DNA from: Polychytrium aggregatum
Lineage: Eukaryota; Chytridiomycota; Chytridiomycetes; Polychytriales
Assembly (NCBI RefSeq): GCF_025602895.1
Contig: NW_026516205.1
Span: 868,001-932,000 of the forward strand
DNA length: 64,000 bases
Direction: 5' to 3'
Shown here in pieces: positions 14,954-25,746 of the stretch. How positions within the stretch are numbered: the first letter of the stretch is position 1; every line of letters begins with the position of its first letter. The notes under the pieces are model-generated. The model was not told the origin of the DNA. It saw only the letters and a program-made list of their open reading frames with translations, and did not search any database. A program made the translations under genes and the position numbers.

Positions 14954-17900
14954 ATCCAAGTCCTGGTCTTCCTGCCGCTGGCCCCAGTGTCGCCCCTGAC
15001 ACCGTCACACCAACCCAGCGATGCACCTCGACCCAGTGGATCGAGCTCGACATCCAGCAACGACACAGGAGGCATCCGCGAGCCAGTACCCACAGCATCG
15101 ACGTCGCAGTCGTCAACTCCATCTGGGCTGGCGACTTCTGCGATCTTGATTGATGAAGATTCATCCGCAGGTCACGACAATGTTCATCTGGATGATCCCA
15201 TCGACCTGACCTCCACGGATGGTGACTCACAGCTCCCAACGGACACCCCTCCGCCCACAAACATCTCGGCGTCTGTTACTCCCGTCGACCCAGATGCTCC
15301 TTTCTTTGTTGCTCAGGCGCCTTCAGAGGAGTTGCGTGATGGCGAGGTTCTCCTCGAGTCGGATTACCCGACATTTGAAGAATCGATCGAAGCAGCCGTG
15401 GGCGACATTGAGCGCATCGAAAGCCCTGAAGACCTCGTTCCCAATCTGGAGGATCCGTCATTCGACCCAGAGAACGACCCAGAGGGTGCCCTTGACTTCG
15501 CCGCTGGACCAAATGGTGTCGCTGAGACCCGTGACATCGACTTTCCAAAGCTGTACGAGTTCCTTGACCACCCGCTGGACCATATGGACCGGTTCATTGA
15601 TGCACATGAGATCCCTCATGCTGAAAGCAGCCAGGCGCCGCAATCGTTGGCGAGCCTCCCATCCGTTGCTCAGGTGGCGATTCCCAGACTTCCCCAGAAG
15701 TCCGTCCCACATGGTGTCACTGCTTCGTATTCGTTCCTGGAGAGCCGGCCTTTGCCTCATCCCGTCGGCTCCGCTCAGCATCAAGTGCCAGCACATCCAC
15801 GCCTCGTTGAGACTACTTACCGTGATCCACAGAGCTCGTCGACACCAGGTTCACCACAAAGCGAATCGGCCATTCCTTCCAGGACCGTCACTGCCGAAGG
15901 TACGATTGTCATATCCCGCGTATCTTGTTCTTCCAAACTGTTTTGTTATCGATCTGACCTTGTGCTCGAACTACAGACATGCGAAGCATTGCCCTCCGTC
16001 TCGTGGGGCTGAAGAGGAGTCGGCCGATATCGGACGAGCTGTTGTCGGACATATTCAACATCATCGAAACAGGCACCGGCATTCCCCTCCCCAACATCAA
16101 AACAGCCAACAGATGTGCCAAGCGACTTGCCTCGGCCAAGGTCATCTATCAGGACGTGTGTGTGAACGACTGCCAGTGCTTTCCAAGCGATAAGAACGTC
16201 ACGCGATGCCACCAGTGTGGAGCCAATCGCTACATCGAGGTGTACAGGGGAGGCAAGAAGGTCCTCAAGCCTGTCAAGCAGTACGCATACATGCCCCTCA
16301 TTCCACGCCTGCAAGCCGAATTCCGCTGCCAGAAGAGGATCGATCAGCTTCTGTACAGGAGCCGTCGATCAGACAACAAAGGTGAGGGTCCGATCACAGA
16401 CCACGTCTCCTGTTCTCCGCCTGGCGCTGACGGTTGGTCTCTGCTCAACAGAGTACATGAGCGACATCTTTGACGGGACGCACTATCGGTCCCTCAAGAG
16501 ACAGGAGTACTTTCACCAAGATACCGATATAGCCCTCGGTCTGACCCTGGACGGGTTCCAAGTCTTCAAGAAGTGAGTGCCACTGCTTCGATTCCTGTTG
16601 GTGGGAACTGGGTGCTCCACCGTACTAACTGTGCTCATCGACCCAGGAACGGACAGCAGTGCTGGGTGTTTGCCCTGATCAACTTCAATCTGAGCCCAGA
16701 GTTTCGCTACAAACGAGAAAACACGATTGTCGTCGGGCTCACACCAGGGCCAGTTTCGCCAAAGAACTTTGATGTCTATCTGCAGCCACTGTTTTCGGAG
16801 CTGCAGAGTATTGAGAAAGGTAAACGTGACTCGCTGTCGTTGCCGACGCTGTACCCGATCTGACTCGACATCCCTGCTCACCACGTACCCAGGAGTTCGG
16901 ACCCAGATGGTCCGTCAGAGCGGCGGAATGAGCACTTTCACTTTCAAGGCCCATTTGATCGTCTGCACTGGCGGCCTGCCTGCCATATCAAAGCTTCTTA
17001 AGATGAAGGGACACACCGCAATCTATGGATGTAGATTCTGTCTCATCCAGGGCAACAGCATTCGCGGTGAGTACTTCTTTCGCACAGAGACGATGATCCC
17101 GAGAACAGATGCTAGCTACAGAAGTGTATGAGATGCGCTGTATAGAACAGATGGGCGTCTTCGTAATAGTCAAGGTTCGAGTGCTCTCCAGTTCAAGGAG
17201 GCGTGATTTGCACTGACAAGCAGTGTATCGTGAGTCTGATATATGCATCTGTTCAACTTGCTGACGTATCCCCTCACTCAAGGCATCAACGGAGAGCCGA
17301 TCATATGCAGCCTCAAGACGATTCGCACTCCGGGCTCCTTCCCAGTTGATGTCATGCACGCCACATCCAATGTTGGCTCCCTCTTCTTTCTGATCTGGGC
17401 TGGAGAGTTACGGCTCCGAGACACCTTCTCTGTCCGGCTCCGCAAGCGCACTGCTCTGGTGACCAAAATGGGCAGGATGATGGAGACCATCCAAGTTCCC
17501 ACCGAGTACGGCGCCCGACCTCGAGACATCAAGGAGTTCTACAAGCGATTCACAACAGAAGAGTGGAAGAACTGGATCCTGATGTACTCGTTTCCACTGA
17601 TGCGCTGTGCTGGCTTCCCCGAGGAGCATCTGTGAGTCGATCATCCCTGTCGAGTTACGGCATCGAGTCATGGCTATCGAGTCATCGCTGCCGTGTCGTC
17701 GTGGTGTCCATCCAAGCACCAACCCACTGACTCTCTGCCAACACAGAATCGGATGGGGCCACTTTGTCGATGCGTTGAGGCTGCTGCACCAGCCCTCCAT
17801 TTCGCGCAAGGGGAGAAAGCTTCTCGCGGTCTTGATTTCCAAGTTTTATCGATACTACACCACGTAGGTGGCCGAGTTGGAATATGAGATGTCGATACAA

Positions 17901-18518
17901 ACACTCCTGCTGACGCTCCGTCTCCACAGCCACGTTGCCAGGTTGGCTGATGCCAAGGATAGCCACTATCCTGGGTACAGGCTCATGCGAATGTGCATCC
18001 ACCAACTGCTGCACATTCCTGCGAACCTCTACAGCCTTGGGCCACTGTATGCTGCATGGAAGTACGCGCTTGAGGGATATGGTGGCCACTTGATGCGATC
18101 TGTGCAATCGCGCTCGAGACCCATCGAGAACATGATCAGTCGTGAGCTCGTGAACCAAGGAGTCGATGCTCATGAAAGAAGCAACGCAGGCAACTATGCT
18201 CAGCGGGAAGACACCCAAAACAACCCAGTTCAGAGCGTCAGACAATCGGGCAGCTCAACGCACCCGAACTTCCCTGGGTGTCAACTGCAGCACTACAAGG
18301 GAATCCAGTTGGTGGACAGCGACATGAACACCTTGCTCAAAGAAGCCTATACCAGAGAGGTGATGAACGAAGCCGTGGACATATTAAATATAGTCGGCTT
18401 AACTATCAATATACAGCGTCCCATATTTCTTGCATTAGTAGGAATACTACTGCTGATCCTTAGGACTTGGTGGGCTGGCCGCGCGATTAGTTCCCGTCCT
18501 GGTTGGAAATCTCTCTGA
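14954..18518 (+). CDS. Tnp2/CACTA (EnSpm)-like transposase gene, multi-exon
   Basis: Exons: from at most 14954 to 15899, then 15977-16381, 16452-16572, 16647-16819, 16893-17066, 17283-17631, 17747-17863 and 17930-18518; all phases agree, about 957 codons open. The first exon encodes an acidic, Ser/Pro-rich region with no homology I know and no in-frame ATG near its start, so the true start is upstream or missing. Later exons have the organisation of fungal Tnp2-type proteins: YQDVCVNDCQCF, CHQCGANRYIEV, AYMPLIPRLQAEFRC, LGLTLDGFQVF, PGPVSPKNFDVYLQPLFSEL, KMKGHTAIYGCRFCLIQG (zinc), FPVDVMHATSNV and LYAAWKYALEGY. The last roughly 22 codons fall in a copy of the dispersed repeat, so the natural C-terminus may be lost. 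Family assignment to Tnp2/CACTA is inference; a related KDZ/Plavaka class is possible. I did not find terminal inverted repeats. Confidence 0.75.
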
Positions 18519-18740
18519 TTTGGTTGGCTTGGGGAGCATGGTCTTGAATCACTCGGTCGATCCCATGTGGCAATTGATATGGATATGTTGGTGTGGGAGT
18601 GTGGGAGTGTGGTGCATCCACTTCACTCTCTGGACAGTTCCATGGTGTATCGATATCAAGATGCTCGGCCTTCTCAGGTCACTTGGGTTCCCGGCACTAC
18701 TAACACACATGGAATGTGCTGAGCTCGTTCAGCGAGCAAA
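18454..18740 (+). repeat. Dispersed repeat, most complete copy
   Basis: Begins near CTGCTGATCC, contains TGGTTGGCTTGGGGAGCATG, the doubled GTGGGAGTGTGGGAGTGTGG, CTCTGGACAGTTCCATGG and TGTATCGATATCAAGATGCT, and ends near GAGCTCGTTCAGCGAGCAAA. It overlaps the 3' end of the transposase reading frame. The other copies are at 655-860, 3330-3465 and 11555-11815. Confidence 0.85.
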
Positions 18741-19437
18741 CATATGTCATGAACTGGGCGAGGGCGGGGCAGGGGAATCCAGGGCAGGGACAGGGGAGCA
18801 ACGACTGGACGGGGACAGGGACAGACAAGGAGAGAGATAATAGTTTATTGGAAGTGATAAATCACTAGCGTTCATCCGGGAGAGAGACGGAGTGTTCTAT
18901 TTAAGTGTACGCGGCACCCATTGCCCAAACTCTCCTGAGAATATATTTTGTCCCCGACCCTATGTTTCCCACGGTCATGAATCACGCCCGAGTAGCCGTC
19001 TAGGGCAGGTCATGAATGACACGTCGCATGATCGGCAACCGCGTTCAAAGCAAATAGGATTTGCGGCGGATATATCAGTGGGATATTTCTGATATTGGTG
19101 GATATCTCGTTGATAGCGAGTGAAAAGGGTAGCTCATGGGACTGAACGTAGATATTATTATGTACAAGTTGTGCCAAACGTTGAAACTGAGCCACGTTGC
19201 CTGTTCACATGCACATGATTCGGAATATTTTAGAAACATGGGGTAAGTGAATGTTTGTGCTGAAGCAGGGACCACCGAGTTCATCGAAAAGGCGACCCCG
19301 GATTGAAGCTACCAGGGGACGAGAAAATGTTCAGGAAATGAGGTTGAAGCTGAGCGGGAATATTAATGAGTGAACAAGGAAGAAAGGGAGCGGCATGGGG
19401 ATAGTACTCGGGACAGTGATCGACAGGTAACGGTGAG
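18741..19437. other. Intergenic region before the first GypA insertion
   Basis: A G-rich stretch (about 18755-18840) with GGGGACAGGGACAG-like units is followed by AT-richer sequence. No supported gene. The last five bases (GTGAG, 19433-19437) are the target-site duplication of GypA copy 1. Confidence 0.6.
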
Positions 19438-19746
19438 TGTAGGAGATGGTATCTCCGACGCTGTGCTGCGCGTACTGCGCGTACTGCGCGGCGCAGTGGG
19501 TCGTGACCTGTGCTGCGCTTTGCGTTTTCACGCACCGCAGGCAGGCCACCGCAGGGTATACCTGCGGGTTGCCCCCGTTCCCCCCGTTTGTCTGGAGTTC
19601 GGTTTTATCGTGAATAAACGTAAGTGCTTCCCGAGCTCACCCGTCCGCTAGAGTAGCCTAGCACCGCCCTGTTCTGCCCTGTCCTGTCTTGTCTTGTACC
19701 CCCTCCCTCCCCGTCTTGCCCCAACGTCCCAGTAGTGGACGTTACA
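19438..19746 (+). repeat. GypA copy 1, 5' LTR
   Basis: 309 bp, TG...CA. Its first bases can form a hairpin (GGAGAT/ATCTCC) and so can its last (AACGTCC/GGACGTT). It contains CGCGTACTG repeats, an AATAAA at 19613-19618 and a GTAAGT at 19620-19625. Confidence 0.97.
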
Positions 19747-19799
19747 TGGTAGCATCGGAAATCCTCGTCTTGTTTTCGTCCTGTTTGTCCTCTTTCTAG
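19620..19799 (+). other. Candidate leader intron spanning U5 and the primer-binding site
   Basis: A perfect donor GTAAGT (19620-19625) in the LTR, two bases after AATAAA, is followed at 19799 by a strong acceptor: a pyrimidine-rich tract ending TTTCTAG, 70 nt before the gag ATG. Removal would take out 180 nt including the end of the LTR and the primer-binding site. No clear branch-point motif. Inferred only; the same signals occur in every GypA copy. Confidence 0.4.
19747..19764 (+). promoter_or_regulatory. GypA primer-binding site
   Basis: TGGTAGCATCGG starts immediately after the LTR, as expected for a site complementary to a tRNA ending CCA. The first seven bases equal those of initiator-Met sites in fungal elements; the rest does not, so the tRNA is not identified. 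Confidence 0.6.
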
Positions 19800-19868
19800 A
19801 TCCTCAAGCTGGATCCCGCCTCTCTTGCCGACCGACTCTCCTCTCTGTCCCTGGAGCCTGCCCCTGCC

Positions 19869-20690
19869 ATGAGCAACCCCCGCCCACTTCCGGAAGCCTT
19901 CCTCAAGACCTTCCGTGCCCCAGTGTTTACTGGGAAGAGCCGCTCCTCCTCGGTGGAGGACTGGCTGCAGCAACTCGAGGACTACCTCGATGCTGCCCAA
20001 GTCGCCCCCACCCACCACATCGTCGCCGCCAAGCTCTGCTTAAAGGACCAGGCGTACCGTTGGTACCGCCGCCAAGGGTTCGACGAGCAGAGCGAAGGTG
20101 TGTTTGACGACTTCAAGGACCGCCTCCGTCGCCGCTTCGGCAGCCCCAATGCTGAACTCATTGCCCGTGACAAGCTATACTCTCTCGTGCAGCGTGGTTC
20201 TGTGACCCGCTACATCGAGGAGTTTGAAGACCTCTCCTCCCAGATTGAGGAGCTGGGCTCTGCTGATGCGATGTACCTCTTCCAGAAGGGCCTCAAGCCC
20301 AAGATCAGAGAGTACATCGCCAGCAACCCTGATGCCCGCAAGTCCCTGGACGTGATGATGGACGTTGCCGAGAACCTCGACAACGTCCAGTACCATGGCC
20401 GCCAGTTCTACCCGCAGCTGGCAGGCGGCCATCGGTCTCATCACGTCCCAGCCCGTCCGCCTCGCCCGGCCCCGCCCGCAAGACCCATGCCTGAGCCCAT
20501 GGACGTTGACGTCAACGCCATGGAGGCTCGTGGCCCTCCCCGCTCCCGGTTCCAGCAAGCTGCCACTGTCTCCCCCAAGGACAGACAGAAGCAGGAGGAC
20601 CTCCGCCATGGTTCCTGCTTCTTCTGTCACCGACCGGGACACCAGGCCAAGGAGTGCCCCATGAAGTCGGGAAACGGCCGACCCTACTAG
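19869..20690 (+). CDS. GypA copy 1 Gag
   Basis: 273-aa structural protein that forms the virus-like particle. The start ATG at 19869 is the first after the leader. The N-terminal half is the retrotransposon gag domain ([58 protein letters not shown]). A Pro/Arg linker follows, then one zinc knuckle, [14 protein letters not shown] (C-x2-C-x4-H-x4-C), near residues 253-266. The stop TAG (20688-20690) is inside the frameshift stem-loop, and the pol frame already overlaps from 20495. Confidence 0.97.
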   Translation: MSNPRPLPEAFLKTFRAPVFTGKSRSSSVEDWLQQLEDYLDAAQVAPTHHIVAAKLCLKDQAYRWYRRQGFDEQSEGVFDDFKDRLRRRFGSPNAELIARDKLYSLVQRGSVTRYIEEFEDLSSQIEELGSADAMYLFQKGLKPKIREYIASNPDARKSLDVMMDVAENLDNVQYHGRQFYPQLAGGHRSHHVPARPPRPAPPARPMPEPMDVDVNAMEARGPPRSRFQQAATVSPKDRQKQEDLRHGSCFFCHRPGHQAKECPMKSGNGRPY

Positions 20691-20712
20691 GTGGCTCTGG
20701 AGCCCTAGTAGG
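20669..20712 (+). promoter_or_regulatory. GypA -1 programmed ribosomal frameshift signal
   Basis: The heptamer G GGA AAC (20669-20675) is in the gag phase required for X XXY YYZ slippage. A 7-nt spacer follows, then a stem-loop: CCTACTAGG (20683-20691) pairs perfectly with CCTAGTAGG (20704-20712), with a further 3-bp inner stem and a CTGG loop. The gag stop lies in the 5' arm. A shift of -1 here enters the pol frame directly. The identical signal is at 26669, 31827, 36985 and 51970 (+) and at 45154-45148 (-). Confidence 0.88.
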
Positions 20713-23700
20713 AGACCAACGCCGTGGATTGCTCAATGCAGTCCACGCGTCTCCAGAGGAAGTTCACCTCGCCCCCTCCCCCGAAGGAGAAACAAACCAA
20801 GTGTTGTGCGTCGTGCGAGAGGTGCATGGTGGCGCAAGCCGCCTGCCTCTCCACGAACGTGAAGAGAAAACCAAAATTGAAAACCAAAACAAAAAAGAAA
20901 ATCAAGAACCCTTGAGGGACAGGACCGCCTGTGCCCTCACCCCTGTCAAGTCGTGTGTGTCGGATGCTTCCGACATGTGTCCGCAAGCCGTGGACGTCGT
21001 GTGCAATGGCGTGCTGACGCCGCAGGCCCCCGCAATGGCCGAACCCTATCCAAAATGTCCGAGTGGCCGTGATGAAGCCAACCAAGACCAAGTGTCGCCC
21101 GTTCCCCCAAGTCAAGTCATGGTGCAGGAGGCTGTGCAGGAGGACCATGAAGAGTCCCTGCTGTACCTCCCTGCCACCGTCCAAGGTCACACCGTCCGAA
21201 TGATGGTGGACTCTGGAGCAAGCTGCAACTTTGTCAGCAGACGCTTGCTCCAGGAGCTCAACATACATGCAACCAAGAAGAAGTCGCCGATGAGTGTGGC
21301 GCTTGCAGACGATCGTGTGCAGCAGTGCACACACCAAGTGGTCCTGCGAGTGGCCCTCCATCCCAAGTACCATCCTGTCCTGTTGTTCCAAGTGATCGAC
21401 ACCAAGTTCGATGCCATCCTCGGCATGAGCTGGCTTGCTCGTGCCGAGCCGACTCCAGTCGTCGACTGGAAAGGCCGCACTGTCCGTGTTGGCCCTGACA
21501 TTGTCCTGCAGGGCATGGCCTCACCCAACATGCCACCTCTCCTCTCAGCCATGCAATTCAAGAGGCTGATCAAGAAGGACACGTCGTTCCTCTGTGTCGT
21601 GCGTGAGGTCGACGACACCGACCAAGCCGGTCCCGGTCCCCCGCCTGTGGTGACCAAGCTGCTCGACGAGTACAAGGACGTATTCCCCGACCAGTTGCCA
21701 CAATGCCTGCCACCCCAACGCACCGTCGATCATCGCATCGACATCGAACCAGGCTCGTCGCCTCCGTCAAGACCGACGTACCAACTGTCGCTGACGGAGA
21801 TGGACGAACTCAAGCGCCAGTTGGATGACCTCCTCGCCCATGGGTTCATCCGCCCGAGCCAGTCACCGTATGGTGCACCAGTGCTCTTTGTCAAGAAGAA
21901 AGAAGGTGATCTCAGGATGTGCGTCGACTATCGCGCACTAAACAAACAGACCATCAAGAACACCTACCCGTTGCCCAGGATCGACGAGTTGATGGATCGT
22001 CTGAGTGGAGCAAAGGTCTTTAGCAAGATAGACCTCCGCTCAGGCTACCATCAGATCCGCATCCACGAGGATGATGTCCACAAGACCGCCTTCAGGACTC
22101 GCTACGGACTGTACGAGTTCCTAGTGCTGCCGTTCGGATTGACGAACGCACCTGCCACGTTCATGCAGCTGATGAACGATGTGTTCCGCCAAGAGCTCGA
22201 CAACTCTGTCATCGTGTACCTGGATGATATCCTTGTGTACAGCAAGGATGAAGCGACCCATGAAGGTCATGTCGCCCGCGTGCTGGCCAAGCTACGCGAG
22301 CACAAGTTGTATGCCAAACTGTCCAAGTGTGAGTTCTTCAAGAATCAAGTCCCGTTCCTGGGACACGTTGTCTCAGGAAGAGGAATCGAAGTCGACCCCG
22401 CCAAGGTCAAGTCTGTGGTCGAGTGGCCGCCGCTCGCATGCGTCTCTGACGTGCAGTCGTTTCTCGGTCTCGTCAACTACTACCGCCGATTCATCCCCGA
22501 TCTGGCGCGCACTGCCGGTCCACTCACAGACCTACTCCGCAAAGAGTGCCCCTTCGTGTGGGACCACCCACAACGCCAAGCGTTCGAGACCCTCAAGCAC
22601 GCCTTGACGAACGCTCCTGTCCTCGCTGTGTTCGACCCGAACACGGATGTCTCCGTGCACACCGACGCCTCCGACTTTGCGGTGGGAGCTGTTTTGATGC
22701 AGGAGGGAAGGCCCGTTGCCTTCGAGTCGCGCAAACTGTCCCAACACGAGATCAACTATCCCGTGCACGAGAAGGAGCAGCTTGCGATCATCTACGCGCT
22801 GCAGAAGTTCCGAGTGTACCTCCACGGTACCGCCAAGCCCTTCAAGATTGTGACGGACCACCAGTCACTGCGTTACCTCGACACCAAGAAGAACCTGAGC
22901 CGACGCCAAGCGCGATGGATGGAGTTCCTCGCCGAGTACAACTACGAGGTTGTATACCAGAAAGGCAAACTCAATGTGGTGCCTGACGCACTGTCCCGAC
23001 GCCCCGACTACCAATTGGCGTCACTGTACGAGTCGACTGTCAGTGTCGACAACACGATGCTGGATGTTGTCCGAGACAACATCGCCAACGACAAACAGTT
23101 CGGAGAACTGTTCCGAAAGGTGTCTAAGCTCCCCAAGGACGACGAATCATCCGAGTACACAGTGCGTGATGGCCTGCTCCTCCTGAAGAAGGACAGCCGT
23201 GTCTGTGTGCCGGACATTCCGTCGTTGAAGACCAAGTTGCTCCAAGAGGTCCACGACTCGCCCCTCGCTGGACACTTTGGAGTCGAGAAGACATACGACC
23301 GACTGGCCAAAGTCGCATACTGGCCTGGAATGAAGCGCACCGTCGAGAAGTACATCGAGTCCTGCCATACCTGCAAGATGGTCAAGTCACGCACGACCCG
23401 AGAGCAAGGATTGCTGCAACCCCTGCCTGTTCCCGACCGCCCCTGGACCAGCATGTCCATGGATCTCATCACGCATCTACCGACGACCAAGTTGGACCAC
23501 GATGCAATCGCTGTCTTTGTCGACAGGTTCAGCAAGATGGCACACTTTGTGCCGTGCCAGACGACATGCTCCGCGCCTGACCTTGCACTGCTGTTCTTCA
23601 AGCATGTGTTCAAGCACCACGGCCTCCCAAAGTCCATCGTCAGTGATCGAGACCCCCGATTCACCTCCTTGTTTTGGACAAGTCTGTTCGACCATCTCGG

Positions 23701-24586
23701 CACCAAGCTGAACATGTCAACCTCGCACCACCAACAAACGGATGGACAGTCCGAGCGGACGATCCGCACCCTCGAGCAATACCTGAGGACATACGCCTCG
23801 ACCAGCCAAGACGACTGGGACATACAGCTGAGTCATGCAGAGTTTGCATACAACACCGCCAAGTCGAGCACAACTGGCTTGAGCCCCTTTGAGGCGCTCT
23901 ACGGATTCCAGCCTGATGTTCCCACCTCCTTGACACTGACCGAGTCCACGGCTGGATTGCCTCCCAAACCAAGTGCCTTTGTCAAAGATCATCAAGTCCG
24001 ACACAAGATGATCGCCGACGCGCTCACGGATGCGCAACAAGTGATGGCGAAGTACTACGACCGCCGACACCAGGATGTCTCCTTTGAAGTTGGAGACCTT
24101 GTCTACCTGGACGCCGACAACATCAAGGTCCCCGAAGCCCAGTCAAAGAAGTTGTTGCCCAAGTACCGAGGACCGTTCAAGATAGCGGCCCGACCCAGTC
24201 CCCTCAACTACCTGTTGGACTTGCCACCTGGAAGCAAGCTCCATCCTGTCTTCCATGTGTCCAAGCTGCGTCGCCACACGACCCGCAGTCCAGCACAGTT
24301 CCCCGACGCCGACGAAGGTGTCCCGGACGACGCACCACTGGAAGACGACCTCGGACAATACTATACTCAAGAATATGAAGTCGAAAGGATCGTGAGGCAC
24401 AAGAAAGTGGCTGATGGGTCACTTCGGTTTTATGTCAAGTGGGTTGGTTACCCACACTCGGGCAACACATGGCAAACACTGGAGGACTTGTCCCATGCAC
24501 CCGAGGAGCTGAGTAAATACGGTAAACACCTCGAGGAGCCCCAAATAAAGAGCACACGCAGGGCTCCTCGCAGGAAGCCTTCTTAA
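20675..24586 (+). CDS. GypA copy 1 Pol (protease, RT, RNase H, integrase, chromodomain)
   Basis: Read after the -1 shift; the frame has no suitable ATG at its start, which supports expression as Gag-Pol. About 1300 residues, uninterrupted. In order: a linker; aspartic protease ([13 protein letters not shown]); reverse transcriptase with [10 protein letters not shown] and catalytic YLDDILVYS (codons near 22216); RNase H ([14 protein letters not shown]); tether (LSRRPDY); integrase HHCC zinc domain ([10 protein letters not shown]...CHTCKMVK); DDE core ([30 protein letters not shown]); GPY-like segment ([18 protein letters not shown]); and a C-terminal chromodomain ([11 protein letters not shown]...RFYVKWVGY...TWQTLEDL). 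The chromodomain places it among chromoviruses, whose integrase is thought to read histone marks. Confidence 0.97.
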   Translation, partial: RPTLLGGSGALVGDQRRGLLNAVHASPEEVHLAPSPEGETNQVLCVVREVHGGASRLPLHEREEKTKIENQNKKENQEPLRDRTACALTPVKSCVSDASDMCPQAVDVVCNGVLTPQAPAMAEPYPKCPSGRDEANQDQVSPVPPSQVMVQEAVQEDHEESLLYLPATVQGHTVRMMVDSGASCNFVSRRLLQELNIHATKKKSPMSVALADDRVQQCTHQVVLRVALHPKYHPVLLFQVIDTKFDAILGMSWLARAEPTPVVDWKGRTVRVGPDIVLQGMASPNMPPLLSAMQFKRLIKKDTSFLCVVREVDDTDQAGPGPPPVVTKLLDEYKDVFPDQLPQCLPPQRTVDHRIDIEPGSSPPSRPTYQLSLTEMDELKRQLDDLLAHGFIRPSQSPYGAPVLFVKKKEGDLRMCVDYRALNKQTIKNTYPLPRIDELMDRLSGAKVFSKIDLRSGYHQIRIHEDDVHKTAFRTRYGLYEFLVLPFGLTNAPATFMQLMNDVFRQELDNSVIVYLDDILVYSKDEATHEGHVARVLAKLREHKLYAKLSKCEFFKNQVPFLGHVVSGRGIEVDPAKVKSVVEWPPLACVSDVQSFLGLVNYYRRFIPDLARTAGPLTDLLRKECPFVWDHPQRQAFETLKHALTNAPVLAVFDPNTDVSVHTDASDFAVGAVLMQEGRPVAFESRKLSQHEINYPVHEKEQLAIIYALQKFRVYLHGTAKPFKIVTDHQSLRYLDTKKNLSRRQARWMEFLAEYNYEVVYQKGKLNVVPDALSRRPDYQLASLYESTVSVDNTMLDVVRDNIANDKQFGELFRKVSKLPKDDESSEYTVRDGLLLLKKDSRVCVPDIPSLKTKLLQEVHDSPLAGHFGVEKTYDRLAKVAYWPGMKRTVEKYIESCHTCKMVKSRTTREQGLLQPLPVPDRPWTSMSMDLITHLPTTKLDHDAIAVFVDRFSKMAHFVPCQTTCSAPDLALLFFKHVFKHHGLPKSIVSDRDPRFTSLFWTSLFDHLGTKLNMSTSHHQQTDGQSERTIRTLEQYLRTYASTSQDDWDIQLSHAEFAYNTAKSSTTGLSPFEALYGFQPDVPTSLTLTESTAGLPPKPSAFVKDHQVRHKMIADALTDAQQVMAKYYDRRHQDVSFEVGDLVYLDADNIKVPEAQSKKLLPKYRGPFKIAARPSPLNYLLDLPPGSKLHPVFHVSKLRRHTTRSPAQFPDADEGVPDDAPLEDDLGQYYTQEYEVERIVRHKKVADGSLRFYVKWVGYPHSGNTWQTLEDLSHAPEELSKYGKHLEEPQIKSTRRAPRRKPS

Positions 24587-24595
24587 GTGTGGGAG

Positions 24596-24904
24596 TGTAG
24601 GAGATGGTATCTCCGACGCTGTGCTGCGCGTACTGCGCGTACTGCGCGGCGCAGTGGGTCGTGACCTGTGCTGCGCTTTGCGTTTTCACGCACCGCAGGC
24701 AGGCCACCGCAGGGTATACCTGCGGGTTGCCCCCGTTCCCCCCGTTTGTCTGGAGTTCGGTTTTATCGTGAATAAACGTAAGTGCTTCCCGAGCTCACCC
24801 GTCCGCTAGAGTAGCCTAGCACCGCCCTGTTCTGCCCTGTCCTGTCTTGTCTTGTACCCCCTCCCTCCCCGTCTTGCCCCAACGTCCCAGTAGTGGACGT
24901 TACA
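24596..24904 (+). repeat. GypA copy 1, 3' LTR
   Basis: Identical to its 5' partner, including the two diagnostic variants, followed by the target duplication GTGAG. Confidence 0.97.
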
Positions 24905-25085
24905 GTGAGAGTGATGAACGAAGCGAGTGGGCGGGAATTGGACAGTAGTTCAAAAATCTGGGAGAGATGGAAACGTATATTTACACTTGCGGTTCAATAC
25001 TGCTGGGCACCTATTATCGACATATATGCTGGTTAGCAACAGAACCCGACGAGAGTCCACGCGCCAGGGTGTGTGCATATGTTGG

Positions 25086-25326
25086 TAACTGAAGAGTCCG
25101 AGGGCAGGACGGGAGAGCGGGAGGACTGGAGCGAGCAAGTATTGACAGGATTACTGGGCGAATGACGGTGTTGTCGTCTCGCTGGTTTATTTTCGGCGGG
25201 CGACGCCTTGCATTTACATCCCTGGGGGGCAGCGGATCGGCTTGCCTGCGCTCCTTGGCGCTTGCTAAGCCCCCTCAGGATCCCTTCCGGGTCGTCCCGG
25301 AGCTCCCTGTCCGCGTGCCCGTTACA
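25086..25326 (-). repeat. Degenerate 3' LTR of a GypC-related element (GypC2)
   Basis: On the minus strand it begins TGTAACGGGCACGCGGACAG and shares with the GypC LTR GAGCTCCGGGACGACCCGG, the block GGCGTCGCCCGCCGAAAATAA and GACGACAACACCGTC. It has many substitutions and an unclear far end, so it is much older than GypC itself. Confidence 0.85.
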
Positions 25327-25337
25327 TCACCCTCTCC

Positions 25338-25437
25338 CTAAGCCCCCCTCCTATGTCTGGGGTGTCTTGTGGACTTGGACTTGGTCGGCGTTTGAGGCTT
25401 CAAGGGGTAGCGTTGATGGAATTCTCGGACCACTTGG
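25338..25437 (-). pseudogene. Last codons of GypC2 pol, truncated by GypA
   Basis: 33 codons ending in TAG read VVREFHQRYPLK...RHPRHRRGA, nearly the same as the end of GypC pol at about 58037-58131. The GypA array begins at 25438, directly next to it, and the rest of this element is not found on the other side of the array. Confidence 0.9.
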
Positions 25438-25746
25438 TGTAGGAGATGGTATCTCCGACGCTGTGCTGCGCGTACTGCGCGTACTGCGCGGCGCAGTGGG
25501 TCGTGACCTGTGCTGCGCTTTGCGTTTTCACGCACCGCAGGCAGGCCACCGCAGGGTATACCTGCGGGTTGCCCCCGTTCCCCCCGTTTGTCTGGAGTTC
25601 GGTTTTATCGTGAATAAACGTAAGTGCTCCCCGAGCTCACCCGTCCGCTAGAGTAGCCTAGCACCGCCCTGTTCTGCCCCGTCCTGTCTTGTCTTGTACC
25701 CCCTCCCTCCCCGTCTTGCCCCAACGTCCCAGTAGTGGACGTTACA
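25438..25746 (+). repeat. GypA array LTR 1
   Basis: 309 bp, variant GTGCTCCCCGAG / CTGCCCCG. Left flank is the truncated GypC2 pol. Confidence 0.97.

Larger units (their letters stand above)
19438..24904 (+). mobile_element. GypA copy 1: complete Ty3/Gypsy chromovirus
   Basis: 5467 bp with two identical 309-bp LTRs (TGTAGGAGAT...GGACGTTACA) and an intact gag and pol. A 5-bp target duplication GTGAG lies at 19433-19437 and 24905-24909. Its LTRs differ from those of all other copies at two diagnostic places: GTGCTTCCCGAG instead of GTGCTCCCCGAG, and CTGCCCTG instead of CTGCCCCG. It is therefore a separate lineage within a very young family. The internal part ends in a purine-rich GTGTGGGAG tract just before the 3' LTR. 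Confidence 0.97.

Noticed and set aside
18291-18302. CACTACAAGG as a CACTA-type terminal repeat
   Set aside because: It lies inside the transposase coding exon, with no inverted partner found.
19463-19651. 62-codon Cys/Arg-rich frame repeated in every GypA LTR
   Set aside because: No ATG start, lies in non-coding LTR, and is repeated only because the LTR is.
19747-19764. GypA primer-binding site as self-priming
   Set aside because: An imperfect match to the LTR start region (about 12 of 14 with wobble) exists, but TGG directly after the LTR fits tRNA priming better.
20705-21391. Long antisense frames opposite GypA pol (for example 228 and 271 codons)
   Set aside because: Shadows of pol caused by codon bias; no initiation context or family resemblance.
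20675-24586. Element endogenous to an animal or plant virus
   Set aside because: Domain order, chromodomain, lack of an envelope gene and clean LTRs identify Ty3/Gypsy retrotransposons of the host, not a virus.
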